Assembly: GCF_042648505.1 (NCBI RefSeq)
Contig: NZ_JBHRXK010000008.1
Span: 1-64,000, forward strand
Direction of reading: 5' to 3'
DNA: 64,000 nt
Source of the DNA: Lysobacter_L cavernae
GTDB taxonomy: Bacteria > Pseudomonadota > Gammaproteobacteria > Xanthomonadales > Xanthomonadaceae
In this document: positions 52,308-60,259 of the stretch, in pieces
How positions within the stretch are numbered: position 1 is the first letter of the stretch
Layout of the letters: every line of letters starts with the position of its first letter
Position numbers and translations under genes: made by a program
Notes under the pieces: model-generated
What the model saw: the letters and a program-made list of their open reading frames with translations, nothing else
Databases searched by the model: none
What the model was told of the DNA's origin: nothing

Positions 52308-52390
52308 CGTCATTCCCGCGTAGGCGGGAATCCAGGGACTTTTGTTTTTCCTAGAAATGTCCATGGATTCCCGCCTGCGCGGGGATGACG
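52308..52390. repeat. REP-like inverted repeat between mtaD and ubiG
   Basis: Left arm 52308-52334 (CGTCATTCCCGCGTAGGCGG...) and right arm 52364-52390 are complementary over 27 bases with two mismatches, separated by an AT-rich 29-base spacer (CTTTTGTTTTTCC). This is the common GTCATTCCCGC element of beta- and gammaproteobacteria. It ends 16 bases before the ubiG start. Confidence 0.88.
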
Positions 52391-52406
52391 GCCCCGGAGA
52401 TCGAGC

Positions 52407-53138
52407 ATGACGACGCAAGCTTCAAACGACACCAACTTCAGCCAGGCCGAGCTCGACAAGTTCGGCGCCCTGGCCCAGCGCTGGTGGGATCCGGACGGCC
52501 CGCAGAAGGCCCTGCATGCGCTCAATCCGGCGCGGCTGGGCTATGTCGCCGCGCGCACGCCGCTGGCCGGCGCGCGCGTACTCGACGTCGGCTGCGGCGC
52601 CGGCCTGCTCAGTGAGGCGCTGGCGGGCGAGGGCGCACAGGTGACCGCGCTCGACCTGGCCCCGGAGCTGGTCAAGGTCGCCAAGCTGCACGGTCTGGAG
52701 ACCGGCGTGCGCGTCGACTACCGGCTGCAGTCGGTGGAATCGCTGGCGACGGAGTTGCCCGGCCAGTTCGATGCGGTCACCTGTATGGAAATGCTCGAGC
52801 ACGTGCCCGACCCGGCGTCGATCATCCGCGCCTGCGCGGGCCTGCTGAAGCCCGGCGGGCGGTTGTTCGTGTCGACGCTCAACCGCACCCCGGCTGCGTT
52901 CGCGCTGGCGATTGTCGGTGCCGAGTACGTCGCGCGGCTGTTGCCCAAGGGCACGCACCAGTACCGCGACTTCATCAAGCCGTCCGAGTTGGGAGCGTGG
53001 TTGCGCGAGGCCGACCTGCAGCTCGAGGACGTCAGCGGCCTGATGTACGAACCCTGGCGCAACGCTGCACGCGTGATCGGCCGCACCGACGTCAATTACC
53101 TGGCCTGCGCGGTCAAGCCGACCGAGACCGTCGCGTGA
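52407..53138 (+). CDS. ubiG: Ubiquinone biosynthesis O-methyltransferase
   Basis: 243 residues, GGAG upstream. SAM-dependent class I methyltransferase with FSQAELDKFGALAQRWWDPDGPQKALHALNPARL (UbiG-specific N-terminus), motif I VLDVGCGAGLLSEALA, motif II FDAVTCMEMLEHVPDP and GTHQYRDFIKPSEL. It carries out both O-methylations of ubiquinone head-group synthesis at the inner membrane. The stop overlaps the next gene (GTGA). Confidence 0.96.
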   Translation: MTTQASNDTNFSQAELDKFGALAQRWWDPDGPQKALHALNPARLGYVAARTPLAGARVLDVGCGAGLLSEALAGEGAQVTALDLAPELVKVAKLHGLETGVRVDYRLQSVESLATELPGQFDAVTCMEMLEHVPDPASIIRACAGLLKPGGRLFVSTLNRTPAAFALAIVGAEYVARLLPKGTHQYRDFIKPSELGAWLREADLQLEDVSGLMYEPWRNAARVIGRTDVNYLACAVKPTETVA

Positions 53139-53824
53139 CGGTGGCGCTTGCGACGGTGGCCTTCCCCAAGGCGGTGCTGTTCGATCTGGACGGCACCCTG
53201 CTCGACAGCGCGCCGGACATGCTCGCTGCGGTCAACGCGATGCGCGCCGCGCGCGGTCGGTCGGCGATGGCGCTCGACGAGCTGCGCCCGCACGTGTCCA
53301 AGGGTGCGCGCGCGATGGTCGCGGCGGCGTTCCCGCAGGTCGAGGCGAGCGAGCGCGATACCTGGATCCCCGAATTCCTCGACTGCTACCAGCGCGAACT
53401 CGGCCGCTTTGGTGCGCCGTTCGACGGCATCGAGGCGATGCTGGCGCAGCTCGAGGCCGCCGGCAGTGTCTGGGGCATTGTCACCAACAAGCCCGAATAC
53501 CTGGCCAAGCAGCTCATTCCCCTGCTCGGCTGGGAGCGACGCTGTGCGGTGCTGATCGGCGGCGACACGCTGCCGCAGCGCAAGCCGCACCCGTTGCCGT
53601 TGACGGTCGCTGCCGAGCGCATCGGGATCGCACCGGCACAGTGCGTGTATGTCGGCGACGACGAGCGCGACATCATCGCCGCCCGCGCCGCCGGCATGCC
53701 GGCGGTGGCGGCGCTGTGGGGCTACCGTCTGATCGAGGACGACCCGCTGGCGTGGCAGGCCAACACGATGATCGAGCAGCCGCTGGAATTGTCTGCCGCA
53801 TCGGCATGGCCAGCGACGCGATGA
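53135..53824 (+). CDS. mupP: HAD phosphatase, MupP/Gph-like
   Basis: 229 residues from a GTG overlapping the ubiG stop. HAD motifs: nucleophile in VLFDLDGTLLDSAPDML, motif II IVTNKP, Lys in PQRKPHPLPL, and motif IV VYVGDDERDIIAARAAGM. The phrase VSKGARAMVAAAF in the cap is shared, as I recall, with PA3172. That protein, next to ubiG in Pseudomonas, was shown to be MupP, the N-acetylmuramate-6-phosphate phosphatase of anhydro-MurNAc recycling. An alternative is phosphoglycolate phosphatase (Gph). The ubiG linkage favours MupP, but the fold alone does not decide it. Confidence 0.78.
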   Translation: MTVALATVAFPKAVLFDLDGTLLDSAPDMLAAVNAMRAARGRSAMALDELRPHVSKGARAMVAAAFPQVEASERDTWIPEFLDCYQRELGRFGAPFDGIEAMLAQLEAAGSVWGIVTNKPEYLAKQLIPLLGWERRCAVLIGGDTLPQRKPHPLPLTVAAERIGIAPAQCVYVGDDERDIIAARAAGMPAVAALWGYRLIEDDPLAWQANTMIEQPLELSAASAWPATR

Positions 53825-54567
53825 ACGCGTCCATGCCTGAACACATTGCGCCGGAGCAGGACGAGGGGCTCGACAGCTTCCTCGACAAATGGCGCGCGCG
53901 CTGGCCGGAATGGGCGGTGGCGCAGGTGTTCGTGCCACCGGTGCAACGCGAGACCGCAATGGCCTGGGCCGCATTGCAACAGGAACTGACCGATGCCGCC
54001 TGGGGTGGCAGCGACCCGCGTCCCGGCGAGGCCAAGCTGGGCTGGTGGAGCGAGGAGCTGCAGGGCTGGGCCAAGGGCGGGCGTCGGCATCCGCTCGGTG
54101 TCGCCCTGCAGCGCCTGCCGGCCCCGTGGACGACGCTGGCTGCGTCGCTGCCGGCCCTGCGCGAAAGCCGCGAACGCCCGCGCGACCGTGCCGAGGCGTT
54201 GCGGCGGTTGCAGCCCTTCGCCAGTGCGATCGCACAGGTCGAGGCGGGCTTGTTCGCCGATGGCAGGGTTGAGGACGGCGCAGCACTGCCGGCGATCGCT
54301 GCCAGCCTGCTGCACGCTCGCCTGGCCCAGGTCGGTGAGTCGGCGGTGCCGCTGAGCGTGCTGGCGCGAGCCGGCGAGGACGCCACCGTGCGCGCCTGGG
54401 CGGCCGAGCTGCTGGCCGACTGGCCCGCGGCCACCGCCGCCACCCGGCCGCGGCGGCTGTGGGCGGCCTTGGCACGCAAGCGTCTGGTGCGCGGCGACGC
54501 CGCCCTGCCGCTGCCGCCCTGGGCGGCACTGCTGGCCGCCTGGCGCGCCGCCCGCAACGGCCGCTGA
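53821..54567 (+). CDS. Phytoene/squalene synthase-like protein, apparently degenerate
   Basis: 248 residues, ATG overlapping the phosphatase stop (ATGA). The block ALQQELTDAAWGGSDPRPGEAKLGWWSEELQGWAKG resembles the AxxxEL...KLxWWxxEL helices of the trans-isoprenyl transferase SQS/PSY family, and gene order matches Xanthomonadaceae, where such a protein follows ubiG and the phosphatase. I do not see the two canonical Asp-rich substrate motifs in their usual places, and the protein is shorter than a typical 280-340-residue synthase. It is therefore probably not an active condensing enzyme. Function unknown. Rich in Ala and Arg. Confidence 0.6.
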   Translation: MNASMPEHIAPEQDEGLDSFLDKWRARWPEWAVAQVFVPPVQRETAMAWAALQQELTDAAWGGSDPRPGEAKLGWWSEELQGWAKGGRRHPLGVALQRLPAPWTTLAASLPALRESRERPRDRAEALRRLQPFASAIAQVEAGLFADGRVEDGAALPAIAASLLHARLAQVGESAVPLSVLARAGEDATVRAWAAELLADWPAATAATRPRRLWAALARKRLVRGDAALPLPPWAALLAAWRAARNGR

Positions 54568-54616
54568 ACTGACCGTTTCAGGCCTGAGCCCGGCCGCTGC
54601 GGGGCCGGCGGCTACA

Positions 54617-55594
54617 ATGGCGGCCGTTGCGTCCCCCCGCGCCGTCCCCATCTCAGCTGCCGTGACCACGACTCCCAATACCCCGCGCCGCCTGCCCGAT
54701 GTCGCCTTCGATGCCGCCGCCGCGGCGCGACCGCTCGACTGGGTCGGCATGTCCAACATCGCCTTGCCGCTGCGGGTCGGGGCCGGTGACGGCGAGGCCA
54801 TGACGGTGGCCGCGTCGGTCGATGTCTCGGTCGACCTCAAGGATGCCAATACCCGCGGCATCCACATGTCGCGCATGTACCTGCAACTGCAGCACGCCTT
54901 TGCCAGCGAGACGGTGACCCCGGCCGGCCTGCGCCGCGTGCTGCAGACCCTGGTCGACAGCCAGGGCGGCATCTCCAGCGCGGCGCGGCTGGTGCTGCGC
55001 TATGAGCAGCTGCTGCTGCGGCCGGCCTTGGCCAGCGACAACGCCGGCTGGAAGCGCTACCCGGTCGAGATCGACGCCAGCCTGCGCGACGGTCACCTGC
55101 ACCTGGGCCTGCGTTTCGCGGTCGAGTATTCCAGCACCTGCCCGGCCTCGGCGGCGCTGTCGCGCCAGCTCAACGCCGAGCGCTTTGCCGAGGATTTCGC
55201 GGTCGCACGACCGCTGTCGACCGCCGTGGTCGCCGAATGGCTGGCCTCCGAGCGCGGCCTGGCCGGGACCCCGCACGCCCAGCGCAGCCGTGCCGACATC
55301 CACGTCGAGCTGCGCCCGGCGTTCGACGAACTGCCGCTGGTGGCCATGATCGACGCCATCGAGCAGGCCCTAGCCACCCCGGTGCAGACCGCGGTCAAGC
55401 GCGAGGACGAACAGGCGTTTGCCCGTCTCAACGCCGAGAACCTGATGTTCTGCGAGGACGCCGCGCGCCGCGTCGCCGCCGCACTGGCGGTCGACACCCG
55501 CATCGAGCGTTTCGATGCGCAGGTTTCGCACTTCGAGAGCCTGCACGCCCACGACGCAGTGGCACGGGTCAGCGGCCGCGGGGCCCACGACTGA
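54617..55594 (+). CDS. folE2: GTP cyclohydrolase FolE2 (type IB)
   Basis: Up to 325 residues. FolE2 signatures: PDVAFDAAAAARPLDWVGMSNIALPLRV near the N-terminus, RGIHMSRMY, EYSSTCPASAAL with the zinc or catalytic Cys, and a C-terminal DARIERFDAQVSHFESLHAHDAVA-like end. It makes dihydroneopterin triphosphate from GTP for folate; it is metal-flexible and often replaces FolE when zinc is scarce. The ATG at 54617 overlaps a TACAAT that looks like a -10 box, so the true start may be the GTG at 54662. It follows the phytoene-synthase-like gene by 50 bases. Confidence 0.94.
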   Translation: MAAVASPRAVPISAAVTTTPNTPRRLPDVAFDAAAAARPLDWVGMSNIALPLRVGAGDGEAMTVAASVDVSVDLKDANTRGIHMSRMYLQLQHAFASETVTPAGLRRVLQTLVDSQGGISSAARLVLRYEQLLLRPALASDNAGWKRYPVEIDASLRDGHLHLGLRFAVEYSSTCPASAALSRQLNAERFAEDFAVARPLSTAVVAEWLASERGLAGTPHAQRSRADIHVELRPAFDELPLVAMIDAIEQALATPVQTAVKREDEQAFARLNAENLMFCEDAARRVAAALAVDTRIERFDAQVSHFESLHAHDAVARVSGRGAHD

Positions 55595-55671
55595 GGCCAG
55601 GTCCGGCCGCTTTATGCGACCGGGTTCACATATGGGCTATCCTGCCGATCTCGCTCGGGGCCGGGACGGGT

Positions 55672-57348
55672 ATGGGGAAACCCTCGCGTCGGTGGTGGCA
55701 AACGCTTGGTTTGCTTGTCGGGATGCTCGTGGCGGCGACCGTGCCGGCGCAGGTCTTCGACGTCGCCCGGCTCGACGGTGATCCGCTGCCGGTGCAGGTG
55801 CTGGCCGGTGAACACGACGGCGAGTTCGCCCGCGTTTCCGGCCAGGCCATCTTCGAGACCACCAAACGCCCGCGCTGGTGGCGGCTGACCGCCCGCCAGG
55901 CGGTGCCGGCGGACGATGCACCGCAGCTGGTACTGCGCACCCCTTACCTCAACCACGTCGAGATCTGGCGGCCCGGTGAGGTCATGCCGGTGCGCCGCGG
56001 CCTGATCGGTGACGACGCCGATCCCGCCTTCTCCACACGCGCACTGGTCGTGCCGCTGCCGCAGGGGCTGGCCGCGAGCGAGTCGATCTACCTGCGCATG
56101 CACATGTTGAGCCCGACGCCGATGGCGGTGACGGTCGAGCCACTGGTGGACGTGCACCGCCGCGACCTGCGCCATGTCGCGTTGCGTACGCTGGTGCTCG
56201 GCACCCTGGCCGTGCTGGCGATACTCGCCTTCGGTTTCTGGATCGGCATCGGCGAGCGCAGCTACGCGTTCCTGCTGCTGACGCTGGTCGCGCAGGCCAT
56301 GTACCTGGCCAGCATCGGCGGTGAGGTGCGGATGGTGCCGTGGCTGGCGCAGGCGTTCGGCTCCGACCCGCGGATCGGCCGCATGTTCGGCCTGCTCGCG
56401 GTACTCGCCAGCAACAGCTTCCTGATGTTCTATCTGAACCTGCCACGGCGGCAGCCACGGCTGATGCGGGTGCTGTACGGCTGCAACCTGGTGTTGCTGG
56501 CCCTGATGCTGGCAACCATCGGCACGGCCGCGAGCGCGATCGCGTTGATCGGTAATGTGGTGCTGCTGGTATCAGCGGTGACGATGTTCGTGGCGAGCGT
56601 GGTCGGTACCTGGAAGCGCCAGCGCGAGGCTTATTTCATGCTGCTGTCGTGGACGCCGATGGTGGTGCTGGTGATCCTGCGCGTCGGTGAGCTGCTCGGC
56701 GCATGGCGCAACCCGGAGTGGATGGAGTACGCCTTTCCGATCGGCTTCGCGTTGGGCGGGCTGGTGCTGACGATCGGCCTGACCGATCACGTGCACCAGC
56801 TGCGCCGCGATCGCGACCATGCCAGCCACCTGGCGACCTACGATGTCCTGACCGGCGCGTTGACCCGCCCGGCCATCGAGGAGCGGCTGGGGGCTCTGGT
56901 CGAAGCCGCGCACCAGGGGCGGCGCCCGCTGTCGGTGGTGTTCTTCGACGTCGACCACTTCAAGCAGATCAACGACGAGCACGGCCACCGCATCGGCGAC
57001 CAGGCCTTGCGCATCATTGCCCTGCGTACGCGCAACCGCCTGCGCACCTATGACCTGTTCGGGCGCTACGGCGGCGACGAGATCCTGGTGGTGTTGCCTG
57101 ACACCCAATTGCGCGAGGCAATGGGTGTGGCCGAGAACCTGCGCGTGTCGGTTAACTGCCGGCCGCTGTCGATCGAAGGCCGTCTGTTGCCCGCCAGCCT
57201 CAGCCTTGGTGTCGCCGAGCTGCACCAGGGCGAGACGGCCGGGCGTTTGCTCGAACGCGCCGATACCGCGCTCTACGGCAGCAAGGCGGCCGGCCGCGAC
57301 TGCGTCACTGGGCATACCGCCGCACGGTTGCAAGAAGCGGTGTCATGA
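55672..57348 (+). CDS. Membrane diguanylate cyclase (7TMR-DISM extracellular + 7TM + GGDEF), copy 1
   Basis: 558 residues from the ATG at 55672. A signal peptide (LGLLVGMLVAATVPAQV) leads into a periplasmic 7TMR-DISM-like domain (residues ~25-170: PRWWRLTARQAVPADDAPQLVLRTPYLNHVEIW), then about seven membrane spans (~180-370), and a GGDEF domain (YDVLTGALTRPAIEE to the C-terminus). The active-site loop is GRYGGDEI, with the I-site RTYD five residues upstream, and DVDHFKQINDEHGH is the nucleotide-binding part. It should make c-di-GMP in response to a periplasmic ligand and be product-inhibited. The next gene is a paralogue of the same layout. Confidence 0.9.
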   Translation: MGKPSRRWWQTLGLLVGMLVAATVPAQVFDVARLDGDPLPVQVLAGEHDGEFARVSGQAIFETTKRPRWWRLTARQAVPADDAPQLVLRTPYLNHVEIWRPGEVMPVRRGLIGDDADPAFSTRALVVPLPQGLAASESIYLRMHMLSPTPMAVTVEPLVDVHRRDLRHVALRTLVLGTLAVLAILAFGFWIGIGERSYAFLLLTLVAQAMYLASIGGEVRMVPWLAQAFGSDPRIGRMFGLLAVLASNSFLMFYLNLPRRQPRLMRVLYGCNLVLLALMLATIGTAASAIALIGNVVLLVSAVTMFVASVVGTWKRQREAYFMLLSWTPMVVLVILRVGELLGAWRNPEWMEYAFPIGFALGGLVLTIGLTDHVHQLRRDRDHASHLATYDVLTGALTRPAIEERLGALVEAAHQGRRPLSVVFFDVDHFKQINDEHGHRIGDQALRIIALRTRNRLRTYDLFGRYGGDEILVVLPDTQLREAMGVAENLRVSVNCRPLSIEGRLLPASLSLGVAELHQGETAGRLLERADTALYGSKAAGRDCVTGHTAARLQEAVS

Positions 57349-57422
57349 ACCGCTGCCCGCGCTCACCAACGACGACATGCTCGTCTCGTCGCTAGGCTGC
57401 GACGAACAGGGGAGGGACACCC

Positions 57423-59102
57423 ATGCACCGATGGTGGCAGGTCTGGCTCTGGTGTTGGCTGTGGCTGGCAACGCCGTGGGCATGGGCGCAGGGCGTGCAA
57501 TTGTCGCGGCTCGATGCCGACCCGCCGCCCGCGCAAGTGCTGTCGGGCGGTTTCGACCGGCAGTTCATCGTGCTTGCGCAACCTGTGCTGCTGCAGCCGG
57601 ACAAGCAGCGGTACTGGTGGCGCCTGACTGCAGTGCGGCCAATACCGCCACAGGCCCAGCCGCACCTGGTGCTGCGCTCACCGTATCTGCATCGCATCGA
57701 AGTCTGGCCAACGGCGCGGGCGTCTGCACCGCTGCGCCACAGCCTGACCGGCATGGATCGGGACACCGGGTTTTCGACGCGTGCCGTGGTCGTGCCGCTG
57801 GTACAGGGACTGGCGGCCGGTCAGTCGCTTTATCTGCGGGTGGAAGCGCTGGCGTCGACGCCGGTCCCGGTGAGTATCGAACCGCTGGCGGAAGTGCATC
57901 GTCAGGACCTGGCCCACGTCGGCTGGCGCATGTTCGTGCTCAGCATGATGGTGATGCTGTCCTTGCTCGCGGTGGGGTTGTGGATCGGCATCGGCGATCG
58001 CAGCTACCTGTTCCTGTTCCTCACGTTGGCGGCGCAGATGCTGTATCTGGTCTGCATCGGCGGCGAGGTGCGTGCGCTGCCGTGGCTGGCGCACTGGTTC
58101 AGTGCGGACCTGCGCATGATCCGGCTGGTGACCATGGTGGCGGTCATCGCCAGCAGCGGTTTTGTCGCGTATTACCTGAACCTGTCGGTGCGGCAACCGG
58201 GACTGATGCGGATCCTGGCAACCGCCAACCTGGTCATGCTGGCCTTGATGGTGGTCTCGCTGTTCAGTGCGGCAGGCTGGATCGCTCGTTTCGGCAACGT
58301 GGTGTTGCTGGTGATCCTGGTCGGCATGCTGGTGGCGGCCGTGGTCGGCGCATGGCGGCGGCAGCGCGAGGCTTATTTCGTGCTGCTGTCGTGGACGCCG
58401 ATGGTGATGCTGGCAGTGCTGCGCGTTGGCGAGATCGAAGGCCTGTGGGCGCATTGGGCGTGGACGGAGTACGCGGTGCCGGTCTGCTGCGTGCTGTCCG
58501 GACTGGTGCTGATGACGGGCGTGACCTACAAGATCCAGCAATTGCGCCAGGACCGTGACCGCGCCAGCGAACTGGCCACCTTCGATACCCTAACCGGTGC
58601 GTTGACGAGGACGGCATTCGAGGAACGGCTGCGTGCGGCAGTCGAGCGTGCACGGCAGGCTCACTCGTCACTGTCGCTGGTGTTCTTCGACATCGACCAC
58701 TTCAAACGCATCAACGACGCCCACGGCCACCGCATGGGTGACCAGACCCTGCGCATCGTCGTTCTGCGTGCCCGCAACCGGTTGCGCACCGGTGACCTGC
58801 TTGGCCGTTACGGCGGCGACGAAATGGTCGTGCTGCTTCCCGATACCTATCTGGAGCAGGCAACGGTCGTCGCCGAGCACCTGCGCGATGCACTCAACTG
58901 CCGACCGTTGTCGATCGACGGCGTGCTGCTGCGGGTCAGCATGAGCCTGGGGGTTGCCGAGCTGGCCGACGGCGAGAGCGCCGAGCAATTGCTTGAGCGG
59001 GCCGACACCGCGCTGTACGCCAGCAAATCGGCTGGGCGCGACCGCGTCACCAGTCATCGAGTCACAACTACCACCGCTAGAGCACAGGGAGCCCTGACAT
59101 GA
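57423..59102 (+). CDS. Membrane diguanylate cyclase, copy 2 (tandem paralogue)
   Basis: 559 residues, with GGGGAGGG upstream of the ATG. It aligns end to end with the preceding gene: signal peptide rich in Trp (MHRWWQVWLWCWLWLATPWAWAQ), DISM-like domain (RYWWRLTAVRPIPPQAQPHLVLRSPYLHRIEVW), seven spans, and GGDEF (FDTLTGALTRTAFEERL). The active loop is GRYGGDEM with I-site RTGD. The periplasmic parts differ much more than the GGDEF parts, suggesting different ligands after an old duplication. The stop overlaps the next gene (ATGA), so all three genes look like one unit. Confidence 0.9.
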   Translation: MHRWWQVWLWCWLWLATPWAWAQGVQLSRLDADPPPAQVLSGGFDRQFIVLAQPVLLQPDKQRYWWRLTAVRPIPPQAQPHLVLRSPYLHRIEVWPTARASAPLRHSLTGMDRDTGFSTRAVVVPLVQGLAAGQSLYLRVEALASTPVPVSIEPLAEVHRQDLAHVGWRMFVLSMMVMLSLLAVGLWIGIGDRSYLFLFLTLAAQMLYLVCIGGEVRALPWLAHWFSADLRMIRLVTMVAVIASSGFVAYYLNLSVRQPGLMRILATANLVMLALMVVSLFSAAGWIARFGNVVLLVILVGMLVAAVVGAWRRQREAYFVLLSWTPMVMLAVLRVGEIEGLWAHWAWTEYAVPVCCVLSGLVLMTGVTYKIQQLRQDRDRASELATFDTLTGALTRTAFEERLRAAVERARQAHSSLSLVFFDIDHFKRINDAHGHRMGDQTLRIVVLRARNRLRTGDLLGRYGGDEMVVLLPDTYLEQATVVAEHLRDALNCRPLSIDGVLLRVSMSLGVAELADGESAEQLLERADTALYASKSAGRDRVTSHRVTTTTARAQGALT

Positions 59103-60028
59103 GTCTTGAACAGCCAGTCGTGCCAAAGACCGCCGCCTTCGACCGTTCCGGGCTGATGCCCGGCGACATCCTGCTGATGCGCAGTCAGGGCCAGTTGTCT
59201 TCGCTGATTGCCTGGTTCGGCGACAGCATCTACAGCCATGCCGGCATGGTCGGCAACGACGGCACCGTGCTCGATGCAACCACCCACGGGGTGCAGAAAA
59301 ATCCGCTGAGTGCGCGTTTCGACAACGACCAGGTCCTGTTCATCGATGCCTGCCGGCCGCTTCGTTACGACCTGCTGCCGCTGACCAATGAGGACCGGCA
59401 ACTCGTAGTCGAACACGGTGAGGGGCTGGTCGGTACACCGTACGCGATGGATGATCTGTTCATGGTCGGCGTGCTGGTGGCGGTGCGCGACAAGAGCCTG
59501 CCGGTCGATGACGTGCGCCTGCGCTGGCTGTTGCACGAGGCGCTGGACCATGTCATCAACGACAATGCCTCAAAAATGATCTGCAGCGAATTTGTCTTCC
59601 GCTGTTTTTCCGAGAATGCCGCGATTCCGACCGGCATGCTGGCGCCGCAGATCGTGCTGTCGCCGCCGAATGACGCGCCGTTTCCGAAGGTCGACTGGTT
59701 GGCCTTGCTCAAGGAGCTGTGGCCGTTGCTGCGCCCCGGGCGCCAGGCGGCGTTGGCCGCAGCCGGCGTACAGCCAGAAGCCGCGTTCCCACCGGGCCTG
59801 TTGCAGGCGCAGGCACTGACGGACGACGATTTCGCCACGCAGAAAGCTACCGCACGCGCGACGTTGGGGCTGCCCGAACCGGTCGCGACGGCGCAAGGCG
59901 GCAGCGTGCTCGCGTGGGTGCCTTTCCCCAACCCGAACCCGAAGATGGTCACGCCGCACGACCTGGAAATGACCCCGAGCCACTTCGTGCTGGGGCGGGT
60001 CAAACCGCAGGCGTCGTTGGCGCCCTAA
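59099..60028 (+). CDS. YiiX/YebB-like papain-fold (NlpC/P60 superfamily) protein
   Basis: 309 residues, ATG overlapping the cyclase stop. The circularly permuted NlpC/P60 layout is visible: GLMPGDILLMRSQGQLSS and IYSHAGMVGNDGTVLDATTHGV (catalytic His near residue 48) come before the nucleophile Cys in KMICSEFVFRCF (near residue 162). Relatives (YiiX) are thought to be amidases or lipid-/peptide-linked hydrolases; no function is established. No signal peptide was seen, so it may be cytoplasmic. Coupling to two c-di-GMP genes is unusual. Confidence 0.82.
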   Translation: MSLEQPVVPKTAAFDRSGLMPGDILLMRSQGQLSSLIAWFGDSIYSHAGMVGNDGTVLDATTHGVQKNPLSARFDNDQVLFIDACRPLRYDLLPLTNEDRQLVVEHGEGLVGTPYAMDDLFMVGVLVAVRDKSLPVDDVRLRWLLHEALDHVINDNASKMICSEFVFRCFSENAAIPTGMLAPQIVLSPPNDAPFPKVDWLALLKELWPLLRPGRQAALAAAGVQPEAAFPPGLLQAQALTDDDFATQKATARATLGLPEPVATAQGGSVLAWVPFPNPNPKMVTPHDLEMTPSHFVLGRVKPQASLAP

Positions 60029-60048
60029 GGTGAGGTGGCGGGTGTGGG

Positions 60049-60259
60049 TACTGCGCTCCAGCACCGCGCTGTATGGAAATACAGCTATCGGATGACGAAC
60101 GCGCCGCCGCGCGTGGTACGGGTGAACGGCTGCGGAAACGTTACTGCCCGCGTTCGAGCACCGCGCCGTATGGAAATACAGCTATCGGATGACGAACGCG
60201 CCGCCGCGCGTGGCACGGGTGAACGGCTGCGGAAACGTTACTGCCCGCGTTCGAGCACC
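60049..60259. repeat. 97-bp tandem duplication of the M23 gene end
   Basis: Two full copies with a 97-base period (GTATGGAAATACAG at 60071 and again at 60168), plus a partial third: GTTACTGCCCGCGTTCGAGC occurs at 60140 and at 60237. The third partial copy contains the stop codon and last codons of the M23 peptidase gene, so the repeat is a duplication of that gene's 3' end and downstream sequence. Copies 1 and 2 differ by a few substitutions and a 3-base gap at their outer end. Confidence 0.93.

Noticed and set aside
60049..60259. Possible CRISPR array
   Set aside because: Only two and a partial copies of a 97-base unit with no distinct spacers; explained as a tandem duplication. No other CRISPR-like repeats or cas genes were seen in the window.
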